DNA from: Hyphomicrobiales bacterium | GTDB lineage: Bacteria; Pseudomonadota; Alphaproteobacteria; Rhizobiales; Rhizobiaceae | Length of the DNA: 64,000 bases | Reading direction: 5' to 3' | Assembly (NCBI GenBank): GCA_900469955.1 | Contig: UBYX01000015.1 | Location: forward strand, 83,601-147,600 | In this document: piece by piece, positions 9,053-17,498 of the stretch | Numbering within the stretch: the stretch's first letter is position 1 | Layout of the letters: each line of letters starts with the position of its first letter | Notes under the pieces: generated by a model | Database searches by the model: none | What the model saw: the letters and a program-made list of their open reading frames with translations, nothing else | Told to the model about the DNA's origin: nothing | Translations under genes and position numbers: made by a program

Positions 9053-9640
9053 ATGAATCCCTATGTAAACATGGCGGCAGGCGCCCTGCTTGCTACGGTC
9101 TTCGTCATGATGTCGGTGTCGATTGCCTCGGAAGGGATCTTTCACGCGCCGGAACCTGAGAAGGAAGGCTTTGCTATCGTTGCGGCTGAGGAGCCTGCGG
9201 CCGGCGAAGGCGGTGGCGAAGCTGCTCCGGCTGCTGTTCCGGTGGGGCAGCTTATGGCCAAGGCCGATGCCGCAGCCGGTGCCGCTGTTTTCAAGAAGTG
9301 TCAGAGCTGTCATGCGATTGAAAAGGGAGGCGCGAACAAGGTCGGGCCTGGTCTTTGGGGTGTCGTCGAGCGCCCGATCGCTTCGCATGAAGGTTTCGCC
9401 TATTCGGCTGCAATGAAGGATTTCTCCAAGGGCGGCGCCGAGAAGTGGACTTTCGAGCACCTGAATCACTTCCTTGCCGCTCCCAAGGCTTACGTGAAGG
9501 GCACAGCCATGGGCTTTGCGGGCATCAAGAGCGACACCGAGCGCGCCAACGTGCTCGCTTATCTGCGTGAACAGTCCGACAGCCCGGCGGCGCTTCCGGA
9601 TCCGAATGCCGCTCCGGCCGCTCCGCCCGCGACCAACTGA
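9053..9640 (+). CDS. Membrane-anchored cytochrome c (CycM type)
   Basis: This 195-aa protein has an uncleaved N-terminal membrane anchor (about residues 8-28), an Ala/Glu/Gly-rich periplasmic linker and one class I cytochrome c domain with CQSCH haem attachment (C83, C86, H87). The likely axial methionine is in GTAMGF (M153). CycM-type cytochromes pass electrons from the bc1 complex to terminal oxidases. The C-terminal tail is Ala/Pro-rich. The ATG at 9053 sits about eight bases from an AAGGAG site. A TTG six bases earlier is less well placed. Confidence 0.93.
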   Translation: MNPYVNMAAGALLATVFVMMSVSIASEGIFHAPEPEKEGFAIVAAEEPAAGEGGGEAAPAAVPVGQLMAKADAAAGAAVFKKCQSCHAIEKGGANKVGPGLWGVVERPIASHEGFAYSAAMKDFSKGGAEKWTFEHLNHFLAAPKAYVKGTAMGFAGIKSDTERANVLAYLREQSDSPAALPDPNAAPAAPPATN

Positions 9641-9667
9641 TCGGTACAGACGAGTTCCATTTGAAGA

Positions 9668-9696
9668 TGCCCGGCTTGATCAGCCGGGCATTTTGT
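9668..9696 (+). terminator. Rho-independent terminator of the cytochrome c gene
   Basis: A perfect GCCCGGCT...AGCCGGGC stem is followed by ATTTTGTTT on the plus strand, 28 bases after the stop codon. Confidence 0.85.
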
Positions 9697-9726
9697 TTCT
9701 GAGGGGATTTCCGCCTGCTGAAGGCG

Positions 9727-10671
9727 TCAGCTCAGCAGCCAGGCCCAGAAGCTGACGGTAATGACACCGAAGGCCGTGGTGATGCTGATCACCGATGCGG
9801 CCAGCCCATGGCCGGAACGGAAGCGCTGGGCGATCAGCCAGGCATTGATGCCGGTCGGCACGCAGGAGGTCAGCACCAGGGCCGCCGCCCAGTCATGCGG
9901 GAGCGCCAGGAGATAGCTCATCAGGAAGACGAGCGCCGGCAGCAGCAGCAGCTTCAGGATGGCCGCCGTTCCGGAAAGGCCTATATCTCCGCGAATCGGA
10001 TATTGCGTCAGCGCCATGCCGATCGAAATCAATGCCACGGGCGCGGCTGCCGCCGACAGGTGATCGATGACCATCGCGATCGCGACCGGCAGATGCAGGT
10101 CGAGGAAATTGAAGGTCACCCCGATCACAAGCGCGATCACAAGCGGGTTGCGGGCGAGGTTCGAGCCAACCTGTTTCAGAATTTCGGCGATGGAGCGTTT
10201 TTTTCCTCCATCGACTTTCGAGACCGCTCCCTCCATCAGGATCGTGCCCGCCACCATCATCAGCGGCAGGTGGATCGCGAGCAGGATGGAGATCGCAACC
10301 AGCCCCTCCTTGCCAACGATATTGGCGACCAGCGGCAGGCCGATGAAGACGTTGTTGGCAAACGAGGCGGACATGCCCGCAATGACGCCGACCTTGGCGT
10401 CACGACCGAAAAGCCGCGTGGCGAGGAGATGGCCGACTGTCCAGGTGCCGGCAACGCCGAGAAAATAGGCGGCCCACAATCGGAACGGCGAAACGCCCTC
10501 GAAATGTGCGTCCGCAAGCGTCCGGAAGATCAGCATGGGCACCGCGATCTTGAACACGAACTCGCCGAGTGCGTCGCCGGTTTCCTGCTTGAGGATGCCG
10601 ATTTTGGCAGTCATCCAGCCGATCAGGATCAGGATGAAGACGGGTACGACATTCACGAAGACGGAGGACAA
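9727..10671 (-). CDS. AEC family transporter (auxin efflux carrier type)
   Basis: This 314-aa protein has about ten hydrophobic segments in two repeats, typical of the AEC/BASS-like fold. It starts with the family hallmark FVNVVPVFILILIGW. Bacterial members export organic acids such as malate or malonate. Being named after plant auxin carriers does not imply auxin transport here. It stands alone on the minus strand between the cytochrome c gene and a PfkB kinase. Confidence 0.9.
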   Translation of the reverse strand: MSSVFVNVVPVFILILIGWMTAKIGILKQETGDALGEFVFKIAVPMLIFRTLADAHFEGVSPFRLWAAYFLGVAGTWTVGHLLATRLFGRDAKVGVIAGMSASFANNVFIGLPLVANIVGKEGLVAISILLAIHLPLMMVAGTILMEGAVSKVDGGKKRSIAEILKQVGSNLARNPLVIALVIGVTFNFLDLHLPVAIAMVIDHLSAAAAPVALISIGMALTQYPIRGDIGLSGTAAILKLLLLPALVFLMSYLLALPHDWAAALVLTSCVPTGINAWLIAQRFRSGHGLAASVISITTAFGVITVSFWAWLLS

Positions 10672-10779
10672 GGCAAAGGCTTTCGCAGAGGATTTTCTAT
10701 GCCTCTACCGTATGTGGGAGGCTGCGACAAATGCGTTTCCCGCCGGAGACGCCCGTCCGGGCGGAGACATCGGCACGGG

Positions 10780-10811
10780 ACAAAACAAAAAGCGGGGCAA
10801 TACCCCGCTTT
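10780..10811 (-). terminator. Minus-strand terminator in the 10.67-11.03 kb gap; possible sRNA end
   Basis: AAAGCGGGG (10789-10797) pairs perfectly with CCCCGCTTT (10803-10811). Read on the minus strand it is followed by TTTTTGTTTTG, a strong intrinsic terminator. No protein gene ends here: AEC starts about 110 bases downstream on the same strand, and the PfkB gene runs the other way from 11030. A second small hairpin (CCTGG/CCAGG) and an AGGAGGG lie just before it on the minus strand. The simplest reading is a short transcript from about 10880 to 10780, or an attenuator in the AEC leader. The remaining gap shows nothing else. Confidence 0.5.
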
Positions 10812-11029
10812 CCCTCCTGGTCTCGTCCAGGCTCCGGATTGTCTGCCGCCAGTTCATCCGTGGTCGGCAACACAACCGGATAGCTACATTCTATAGCCCC
10901 CAATCGTGACAGCGACATGACGCAGATCAAAGGCCGTTTTTGTGGGGGCATGGCTGTTTTTTCTTCCAATCGTCTGAAAACCCGACTACCGCTTCACGCG
11001 GTAAAGTTTCCAGGAAGGACCAAGACCGG

Positions 11030-12022
11030 ATGCCCAAGTTCGACGTGCTGACGATCGGTAATGCCATCGTTGATATCCTCGCCCGCTGCGAAGACAGTTT
11101 CCTGAGCGAGAATTCGATCATCAAAGGGGCAATGAACCTGATCGACAGCGAACGCGCCGAACTTCTCTATTCGAAGATGGGTCCGGCAGTTGAAGCGTCG
11201 GGCGGATCGGCCGGCAACACGGCGGCGGGCATTGCGGGTTTTGGCGGCAAGGCAGCCTATTTCGGAAAAGTCGCGGAAGACCAGCTCGGCCATATCTTTC
11301 AGCATGATATCCGCGCCCAGGGCGTCTATTACCAGACGACGCCGGAAGGTACCAATCCGCCGACGGCTCGTTCGATGATCTTCGTCACCCCCGACGGCGA
11401 GCGTTCGATGAACACCTATCTCGGCGCTTGCGTCGACCTTGGCCCCGAACATGTCGAAGCCGATGTCGTCGCCGAGGCGAAGGTGACCTATTTCGAAGGA
11501 TATCTTTGGGATCCGCCGCGGGCCAAGGAAGCGATTCGCGAAGCCGCCAGAATCGCGCACGCCAATGGCCGCGAAGTCTCCATGACGCTTTCCGATCCGT
11601 TCTGCGTCGGCCGTTATCGGGCGGAATTCCTCGATCTCATGCGTTCCGGCACGGTCGACATCGTCTTCGCCAACAAACAGGAAGCGCTTTCCCTCTACGA
11701 GACCGAAGACTTCGAACTGGCGCTGAAGAACATCGCGCGCGACTGCAAGCTCGCGGCCGTGACCCTTAGCGAAGAGGGCGCGATTATTGTCCGCGGCGAG
11801 GAGCGGATGAAGGTTTCGGCTTACCCGATCAAGGAACTGGTCGACACGACCGGAGCCGGTGATCTCTTCGCGGCCGGGTTCCTGTTCGGTTACACCCAGG
11901 GCCGCCCGCTCGAAGACTGCGGCAAGCTCGGCTGCCTTGCGGCCGCGATCTGCATCCAGCAGATCGGCCCCCGACCGATGGTATCGCTTCAGGAGGCGGC
12001 CCGGAAGGAAGGCCTTATTTGA
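11030..12022 (+). CDS. PfkB family carbohydrate/adenosine kinase
   Basis: This 330-aa ribokinase-family kinase shows the N-terminal VLTIGNAIVD strand, the substrate-binding GGSAGNTAAG glycine motif near residue 55, and the C-terminal DTTGAGDLFAAGF anion-hole signature whose aspartate is the catalytic base. Rhizobial homologues are usually annotated as adenosine kinase, a nucleoside salvage enzyme. Sequence alone does not separate adenosine from sugar substrates. The ATG at 11030 follows an AGGAAGG site. Its 3' end overlaps the convergent SH3 gene by eight bases. Confidence 0.88.
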   Translation: MPKFDVLTIGNAIVDILARCEDSFLSENSIIKGAMNLIDSERAELLYSKMGPAVEASGGSAGNTAAGIAGFGGKAAYFGKVAEDQLGHIFQHDIRAQGVYYQTTPEGTNPPTARSMIFVTPDGERSMNTYLGACVDLGPEHVEADVVAEAKVTYFEGYLWDPPRAKEAIREAARIAHANGREVSMTLSDPFCVGRYRAEFLDLMRSGTVDIVFANKQEALSLYETEDFELALKNIARDCKLAAVTLSEEGAIIVRGEERMKVSAYPIKELVDTTGAGDLFAAGFLFGYTQGRPLEDCGKLGCLAAAICIQQIGPRPMVSLQEAARKEGLI

Positions 12023-12554
12023 AGGCTTCGCCGGGATAGGCCCCCCAGATCTCAGCCTGGGAGACCCAGCCTTCGGTGCCGTTCGCTTCGGCGCGGCACC
12101 AATCGCCGTTGCATTCCTCCACCTTCAGAAAGACGCCCGGTTCCAGCTTGGCGGTGATGGCGGCGCTGCTTTGCGGATCCCGGCGCATGTTGACGTAGAT
12201 GTCCTTGCCCTTGCCGCGCATCCACGGCGCGGCGACCGCTGTGCGGTCTCCGGACAGCAGCGCCTGGTTGACCCAGCCTTCGGTGCCCTCGGCATCGCGA
12301 ACGCGCCGCCAGTTTTCATATTCCTGGATGATTTCCATCGGCGTCCCGGACTTCATGTACATCCACGAAACGGCGTAGTCGGTGCTCGGACCGATTCGGA
12401 TATTCACCTTTTTGGATTTCAGGCTGACGAAGCGTGGCAGCGGCAGGCCGCTGGCGCCTTTCGTGCCTTGTGCATAAGCCATGGCCGAAGCGGAGAGGCA
12501 GGTGGCGAAAGCGAGAGTGAAAACGGTAAAGACACGAAGAATGACGCGACGCAT
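12015..12554 (-). CDS. Exported SH3-domain protein
   Basis: This 179-aa protein has a Sec signal peptide (MRRVILRVF then a hydrophobic stretch to about residue 28, cleavage after AYA) and two bacterial SH3-like repeats. The repeats are centred on NIRIGPSTDYAV...EGWVNQALL and NMRRDPQSSA...EGWVSQAEIW. Such domains bind cell-wall peptides, so a periplasmic or envelope role is likely. A start 36 bases upstream is possible but would lengthen the n-region unusually. It overlaps the convergent kinase gene by eight bases. Confidence 0.86.
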   Translation of the reverse strand: MRRVILRVFTVFTLAFATCLSASAMAYAQGTKGASGLPLPRFVSLKSKKVNIRIGPSTDYAVSWMYMKSGTPMEIIQEYENWRRVRDAEGTEGWVNQALLSGDRTAVAAPWMRGKGKDIYVNMRRDPQSSAAITAKLEPGVFLKVEECNGDWCRAEANGTEGWVSQAEIWGAYPGEAFK

Positions 12555-12709
12555 GGGCTTGGTTCCGGCTGAAGGACCATCGGGCGCCACGCAGACCGTG
12601 CGAGGTTTTGTTTGTCTTCGCCAACGGGTCTGGTAGAAAACGCCCTGGATGAACCCGAATATCGCGCGACTTGGTTAAGGACCTCCTAAAAGGCCAGACA
12701 GAGAGCTGC

Positions 12710-13714
12710 ATGACGGCGAAGAAGAAACCCACGGTCTACATTACCCGCAAGCTGCCGGACGCGGTGGAAACCCGCATGCGCGAGCTCTTCGAGGCCGAAC
12801 TCAATACCGATGACACCCCGCGCTCCCGCGATGAGCTTGTGTCCGCGATGCGGACTGCCGACGTGCTGGTGCCGACGGTGACGGATCGCATCGATGAGGC
12901 GCTGATCGAGGCAGCCGGTCCGCAGCTGAAGCTGATCGCCAGCTTTTCGAACGGCATCGACCACATCGACGTGGATGCCGCCGCCAGGAAGGGCATCACC
13001 GTCACCAACACGCCGAATGTCCTCACGGAGGATACGGCCGACATGACCATGGCGCTGATCCTTGCGGTCAACCGCCGGCTGGTGGAGGGTTCGCGCATCC
13101 TGACCGACAAGCCCGGCGACTGGGGCGGCTGGAGCCCGACCTGGATGCTGGGACGGCGGATCTGGGGCAAGCGCATCGGCATCGTCGGCATGGGCAGGAT
13201 TGGAACTGCGGTGGCCCGCCGCGCCAAGGCTTTCGGCCTGTCGATCCACTACCACAACCGCAAGCGGGTAAACCCCGCGACGGAAGAAGAACTGGAGGCG
13301 ACCTATTGGGACAGCCTCGACCAGATGCTTGCCCGGGTCGACATCATTTCGGTCAATTGCCCGTCGACGCCTGCAACGTTTCACCTGCTCTCGGCCCGCC
13401 GGCTGGCGCTGATCCAGCCGAGCGCGATCATCGTCAATACCGCCCGCGGCGACATCATCGACGAGGCGGCGATGATCCAGCTTCTGCGTGACCACAAGAT
13501 CTACGGCGCCGGTCTTGACGTCTACCAGAACGAACCGGCGGTGAATCCGAAGCTCGTCAAGCTCGCCCACCAGGGCAAGGTCGTGCTCTTGCCGCATATG
13601 GGCTCGGCGACGCTCGAGGGGCGGATCGACATGGGCGACAAGGTGATCATCAATATCCGCACCTTCTTCGACGGGCACCGGCCACCGAACCGGGTGCTTC
13701 CGGGCCGCAACTGA
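12710..13714 (+). CDS. D-isomer-specific 2-hydroxyacid dehydrogenase (glyoxylate reductase type)
   Basis: This 334-aa NAD(P)-dependent dehydrogenase has a Rossmann motif GMGRIG at about residues 163-168. It also has the NTARGDIIDE catalytic-arginine region, the GLDVYQNEP glutamate region and the LLPHMGSAT histidine region of the family. The closest family look-alikes are glyoxylate/hydroxypyruvate reductases. It is divergent from the SH3 gene. A second, structurally different glyoxylate reductase type (GhrA) is at 60.4 kb. Confidence 0.9.
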   Translation: MTAKKKPTVYITRKLPDAVETRMRELFEAELNTDDTPRSRDELVSAMRTADVLVPTVTDRIDEALIEAAGPQLKLIASFSNGIDHIDVDAAARKGITVTNTPNVLTEDTADMTMALILAVNRRLVEGSRILTDKPGDWGGWSPTWMLGRRIWGKRIGIVGMGRIGTAVARRAKAFGLSIHYHNRKRVNPATEEELEATYWDSLDQMLARVDIISVNCPSTPATFHLLSARRLALIQPSAIIVNTARGDIIDEAAMIQLLRDHKIYGAGLDVYQNEPAVNPKLVKLAHQGKVVLLPHMGSATLEGRIDMGDKVIINIRTFFDGHRPPNRVLPGRN

Positions 13715-14203
13715 TCAGGCAAGCCGCTTCTGCATCTCGATCGAGGTGACCCGGCTATAGCCGGGATGGGAGTTTTCAGCCGTTTTTTCGAAACCCCACC
13801 TCGAAAACGCCAGATGATTGGCGGTGAGTTCGATCCGGGTCTCAAGCCGCAGCGTCGACAGGCCATTCTTCCTGGCGTTCTCCTCCGCGGCCGCCAGCAG
13901 CCGGCGGCCAAGTCCTCTTCGCTGATGGGAAGGCGCAATGGCGAGCTTGCCGACATAGAGGAATACCGGCTCCAGCTTGCAGAAGACGCAGCCGACGAGC
14001 TTTCCGTTTTCGACGGCCACAAAACCGATCTCGTCCCGTGCCTTCTGCGCCAGGGAAGCCGGCGTCAGCCGGTGAGCGGAAGACGGCGGGTCGATCACCT
14101 CCTCCATATAGGCGAAGGAGGCCATGATAAGCGCAAGAAGCTCGTGCCAGCGGCCGAAATCCTCGCCGATCCGGACGATCTCGATCATTTCAGGGCTCGT
14201 CAT
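13715..14203 (-). CDS. GNAT family N-acetyltransferase
   Basis: This 162-aa single-domain GNAT enzyme has the acetyl-CoA pyrophosphate loop HQRRGLGRRLL at about 93-103 followed by the conserved helix. The acceptor substrate is unknown. Its stop is immediately back to back with the stop of the convergent dehydrogenase gene, and its start overlaps the upstream ThiF-like gene by four bases, indicating an operon of the two. Confidence 0.88.
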   Translation of the reverse strand: MTSPEMIEIVRIGEDFGRWHELLALIMASFAYMEEVIDPPSSAHRLTPASLAQKARDEIGFVAVENGKLVGCVFCKLEPVFLYVGKLAIAPSHQRRGLGRRLLAAAEENARKNGLSTLRLETRIELTANHLAFSRWGFEKTAENSHPGYSRVTSIEMQKRLA

Positions 14204-14970
14204 TCGGCCGCGGCTCTTGCCGTCCGGCGCTTGTACTTGATGACATCGAAACGCGCCGAAAGCGCATCGTAAAGCATCAGGCGGCCGACCAGCGGTTCGC
14301 CTATGCCGGCGATAAGCTTGATCGCTTCCATGGCCATCAACGTGCCGATAACCCCGGTAAGCGTTCCGAGCACGCCCGTTTCCGCGCAGGAGGGGATCAG
14401 GCCTTCCGGCGGCTTTTCCGGGAAAAGGTCCCTATAGGTCGGATTGAGCGACCCGTCTCGTCCGGCTTCATAAGGCTTGAGCACCGTCAGCGAGCCGTCG
14501 AAGCGGCCGACCGCGCCGGTGACGAGAGGGATCTTTTCCAGCTCTGCGGCATCGGCGGCGGCATAACGCGTATCGAAATTGTCGGAGCCGTCGATCAGGA
14601 GCGTAAAGCTCAGCAGGTGCCGCGCCGCCCATTCCACCGAAAAGCGTTCCTCGAAATCCACGATCCGGACATGCGGGTTCAGCCGCGCAAGCGTCTGCCG
14701 GGCGCTTCGGGTCTTCATCTCCCCAACCGTGCCGGTGTCGTGAATGACCTGCCGCTGCAGGTTGGAGAGCGAAACGCGGTCGTCGTCGATGATCCCGAGC
14801 GTACCGACGCCGGCCGCGGCGAGATATTCCAGGATAGGCGCTCCAAGGCCCCCGGCCCCGATCACCAGCACGCGAGAATTCTTGAGCTTCTGCTGCCCAG
14901 TGCCGCCGATCTCCGGCAGCAGGATGTGGCGGCGGTAACGTTCGATCTCTTCAGGCGTCAAGCTGTCCAT
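14200..14970 (-). CDS. HesA/MoeB/ThiF family adenylyltransferase
   Basis: This 256-aa E1-like enzyme adenylates the C-terminal glycine of a MoaD- or ThiS-type sulfur carrier. The nucleotide loop GAGGLGAPILEYL, the RQVIHDT segment with its catalytic-type arginine, and the DGSDNFDTR motif are all present. The two CxxC zinc pairs found in classical MoeB are missing: the only cysteine is in the IPSCAETG motif. It is therefore a zinc-less MoeB-like member, and assignment to molybdopterin versus thiamine synthesis is open. Confidence 0.87.
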   Translation of the reverse strand: MDSLTPEEIERYRRHILLPEIGGTGQQKLKNSRVLVIGAGGLGAPILEYLAAAGVGTLGIIDDDRVSLSNLQRQVIHDTGTVGEMKTRSARQTLARLNPHVRIVDFEERFSVEWAARHLLSFTLLIDGSDNFDTRYAAADAAELEKIPLVTGAVGRFDGSLTVLKPYEAGRDGSLNPTYRDLFPEKPPEGLIPSCAETGVLGTLTGVIGTLMAMEAIKLIAGIGEPLVGRLMLYDALSARFDVIKYKRRTARAAAE

Positions 14971-15006
14971 GAGGACATCATAGCACCGCCGGTAGATCCG
15001 TGTAAC

Positions 15007-16131
15007 TCAGGATGTGACGGCGCCGTGCGTGACCGTAAAGAATTGCGCGCGCTCGGAGAGGGCCGAAAACATGCTCCGGTCCGTGCCGGTCATGAAGGCC
15101 TGGCCGCCCAGACCGTGAACCAGATCGAACAAGGCGGCGCGGCGGCCTTCGTCGAGATGGGCGGCGATCTCGTCGAGAAGCAGGACAGGCGCATAGCCCG
15201 TCATATCGGCGGTCAGCCGCGCATGCGCCAGCACGAGGCCGATCAGCAGAGCCTTCTGTTCGCCGGTCGAGCAGCGCTCGGCCTCCATGTTTTTTTCCCT
15301 GTGCCGGACCAGCAGGTCGGAACGATGCGGGCCGTCGAGAGTACGGCCGGCCGCGGCGTCACGCCCGCGGTTGATCCGTAGCATCTCCAGATACTCCTCC
15401 TCCAGCTCGGCTGCGGGACGGTCGAAGGAGCTATCCATGAAACCTTCGAGAGCCAGAACAGGAGTCGGAAATGGTGTCTCGCCGGACCCGGTAGAGAGCG
15501 TTCGCAACAGGCCCAGCATTTCCTGACGGGCGGCAGCCATCGAAATGCCGAGACCCGCCATCTGGGTTTCGATACCGGAAAGCCAGGCGGGGTCGAAGCG
15601 TCCTTCGGACAGCAGCCGGTTGCGGCTGCGCATGGCGCGTTCGAAATCGCTCGCGCGGCGACCGTGAGCGGGGTCCAGCGACAACACCAGCCGGTCGAGA
15701 AACCGCCGGCGATCGGCGGAAGGGCCGGTAAAGAGGCCATCCATCGCAGGGGTCAGCCAAAGGACGCTCAGGTGATCAGAAAGCTCTTCCGTCGATTTCG
15801 CCGGCGTCCCGTTGATCCGTACCTTGCGGGCGACGCTCTCGCCTTCTGCAGCCTCGATGCCGGTACCGATCGCGACTTCTCCCTCCATTCCGTCGATGCC
15901 GGCGAAGATGGTAAAGCCTCCGGATGCTCCGACGCGGCTGACATCGGTGAGCACGGCGCGGCGAAGGCCGCGTCCCGGAGAAAGAAAGGAGACCGCTTCC
16001 AGAAGGTTGGTCTTGCCGGCGCCGTTCTCGCCCGTGAGCACCACGTGCCTGCCATCAAGGGGCAGCGACACGTCCGCGTAATTGCGGAAGTCGGTGAGTT
16101 TGAGCCGGGAAAGAAAAGTCTTCAGCGCCAT
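15007..16131 (-). CDS. recF: DNA replication and repair protein RecF
   Basis: RecF (374 aa) is an SMC-like ATPase that acts with RecO and RecR at single-strand gaps. The Walker A motif GENGAGKTN lies near residue 36, the signature STGEQKALLI near 270 and Walker B VLLLDEIAAHLD near 305. I start at MALKTFLSRLKLTDFRNYA. The frame stays open for another 166 codons upstream, but that stretch is the structured noncoding element and has no protein-like composition. The gene is not next to dnaN or gyrB here. Confidence 0.96.
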   Translation of the reverse strand: MALKTFLSRLKLTDFRNYADVSLPLDGRHVVLTGENGAGKTNLLEAVSFLSPGRGLRRAVLTDVSRVGASGGFTIFAGIDGMEGEVAIGTGIEAAEGESVARKVRINGTPAKSTEELSDHLSVLWLTPAMDGLFTGPSADRRRFLDRLVLSLDPAHGRRASDFERAMRSRNRLLSEGRFDPAWLSGIETQMAGLGISMAAARQEMLGLLRTLSTGSGETPFPTPVLALEGFMDSSFDRPAAELEEEYLEMLRINRGRDAAAGRTLDGPHRSDLLVRHREKNMEAERCSTGEQKALLIGLVLAHARLTADMTGYAPVLLLDEIAAHLDEGRRAALFDLVHGLGGQAFMTGTDRSMFSALSERAQFFTVTHGAVTS

Positions 16132-16199
16132 CGGAATCTTGTTCGTTCTGGGACAGGAGCTAAGGGCTCGGACGAAGGAACGCAAGCGTTTGCCTTCAC

Positions 16200-16552
16200 G
16201 CGACAGCTTTTGCCCGTGTTTTGGAGAGCCCACACGAATGCGGAACCTCATTTGATTTTGTATGTGTGGCTCCGCATTCGCGTGGCCTTCGGCGTTCTCT
16301 CGGGACTTCCGGTCCCTACAGGTGATCACCTCGCCTCGCTGCGTGGCTGCATTTGCGATCTCCTTTCGGGAAACCTTGCCACTTGGACGGCTCAACCGAA
16401 CCGGACATGGCTGTCCGGGGGAGGCTTGATAGGAGGAAGCCCGGTTACCCGGTCTCCTTCCATGGCTTTCACCTCTTCCACCATCGCCGCACGTTACGGT
16501 GTTGATGGAAGCGCCGGCTCCCGCCTGCCCGCGAACGTCTCGCGAAACACTC
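16200..16552 (-). other. Structured noncoding element; possible group II intron 5' remnant (gap 16132-16762)
   Basis: The 630-base gap between recF and the cupin gene lacks a convincing gene. On the minus strand, from about 16552, it reads GTGTTTCGCGAGACG and then a series of compact stems. These include CCGGGTAACCGG, CCGGACAGCCATGTCCGG with the following GGTTCGGTTGAGCCG, GGGACCGGAAGTCCC, and a near-perfect 15-bp stem (CCACACGAATGCGGA at 16229-16244 against TCCGCATTCGCGTGG at 16271-16285). A 5' GTG(T/C)G start, GGTGAAAGCC and chained stems resemble domain I of bacterial group II introns. No reverse transcriptase or domain V to complete it is visible. The class is inferred, not established. 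Confidence 0.4.
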
Positions 16553-16708
16553 CGGCGACGGAAGCCGGGTGATTGTAGGCATGGGGAAGGAGAGCGGGGA
16601 TGAACAAAGAGATAAGCGATTGAGAACATTGAGGCTGCCTGTGCATTTCGTGCCCGAGCAGGTTTGCCGCATGATCATGGCTATTGGCGGGACCTGAGAG
16701 ATCAACAT

Positions 16709-16722
16709 GGACCCGCGGGTCC
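16709..16722. promoter_or_regulatory. Perfect 14-bp palindrome upstream of the cupin gene
   Basis: GGACCCGCGGGTCC is a perfect dyad 40 bases before the cupin ATG, flanked by GAGAG/CTCTC that extend the symmetry. It could be an operator or a leader hairpin. No regulator gene is adjacent. Confidence 0.3.
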
Positions 16723-16762
16723 CTCTCGGCTAATCTCGCGCGGTTTCCGAAGGAGGCCGAGC

Positions 16763-17296
16763 ATGATCGATAAGGACCGCCCTTCCTGCATCGTCCATTG
16801 GACGAAGATCGAAGGACCTGACAACAAGCGTTACAGCGGCGACGACGAGCTTATGGCGATCGGCGCGCCGCTGGCACGGCATCTCGGCTTGACCCGGATC
16901 GGCATCCATCATCTGCGCGTGCCTCCCGGCCGCCGCACCTCTTTTCCGCATGCCGAAAGCCTCGAAGAGGAGTTCGTGTATGTTATCGCCGGCACGCCGG
17001 AAGTGTGGCTGGATGGGGAAGTCCATCGGCTGAAACCTGGCGATTCCGTCGGCTTTCCCGCCGGCACCGGGCTTGCGCATACCTTCATCAACAACTCGGA
17101 CCAGGAGGCCGAACTGCTGGTGATAGGCGAGGCGAACAAGGACGAGAACCGCATCTTCTATCCGAAGAACCCTGAACGGCGTGCGATGCGATCCGACTGG
17201 TGGGAGGATGTACCGGAGCGGTCGCTCGGCTCTCATGACGGTATGCCGGATGCTGTAAGGGTTTGGAAAGCAACGAAGGGATCTTCGAGTGAGTGA
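16763..17296 (+). CDS. Cupin domain protein
   Basis: This 177-aa protein has one conserved cupin barrel. Motif 1 is around HAESLEEEFVYVIAGTPEVW (residues about 60-80) and motif 2 around GDSVGFPAGTGLAHTF (about 92-107), retaining His and Glu metal ligands. The C-terminal YPKNPERRAMRSDWW segment is typical of a rhizobial cupin subgroup of unknown function, possibly a sugar-binding or quercetinase-like protein. An AAGGAGG site lies upstream. The stop overlaps the slyX start by eight bases. Confidence 0.85.
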   Translation: MIDKDRPSCIVHWTKIEGPDNKRYSGDDELMAIGAPLARHLGLTRIGIHHLRVPPGRRTSFPHAESLEEEFVYVIAGTPEVWLDGEVHRLKPGDSVGFPAGTGLAHTFINNSDQEAELLVIGEANKDENRIFYPKNPERRAMRSDWWEDVPERSLGSHDGMPDAVRVWKATKGSSSE

Positions 17297-17495
17297 CGAG
17301 GAAAGGCTGGTCAAGCTGGAAGAGCTTGCCGCGTACCAGACCAAGGTGATCGAGGAGCTGTCCGATCAGCTTGCCGAGCAATGGAAGGTCATCGAGCAGA
17401 CCCGCGCCAAACTCGACCGGCTGACGGAGCGCTTCCTGTCGCTGGAGGAATCGTCGCTCGAGGCGCCAGCGATCACCAGGCCGCCGCATTACTGA
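17289..17495 (+). CDS. slyX: SlyX family protein
   Basis: This 68-aa, highly charged protein is almost entirely coiled coil (heptad-like stretch ERLVKLEELAAYQTKVIEEL onwards). It ends with the RPPHY motif that identifies SlyX proteins. The function is unknown. It begins with a GTG overlapping the end of the cupin gene, so it is translationally coupled to it. Confidence 0.88.
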   Translation: MSDEERLVKLEELAAYQTKVIEELSDQLAEQWKVIEQTRAKLDRLTERFLSLEESSLEAPAITRPPHY

Positions 17496-17498
17496 CGA

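Noticed and set aside
10697..10969. 90-aa minus-strand ORF in the gap before the PfkB gene
   Set aside because: It reads through the intrinsic terminator, lacks a ribosome site and has no recognisable feature.
16132..16629. 166-residue N-terminal extension of RecF
   Set aside because: The frame is open but passes through the structured noncoding element, and its composition (Arg/Ser/Gly-rich) is not protein-like. RecF starts naturally at MALKTFLSR.
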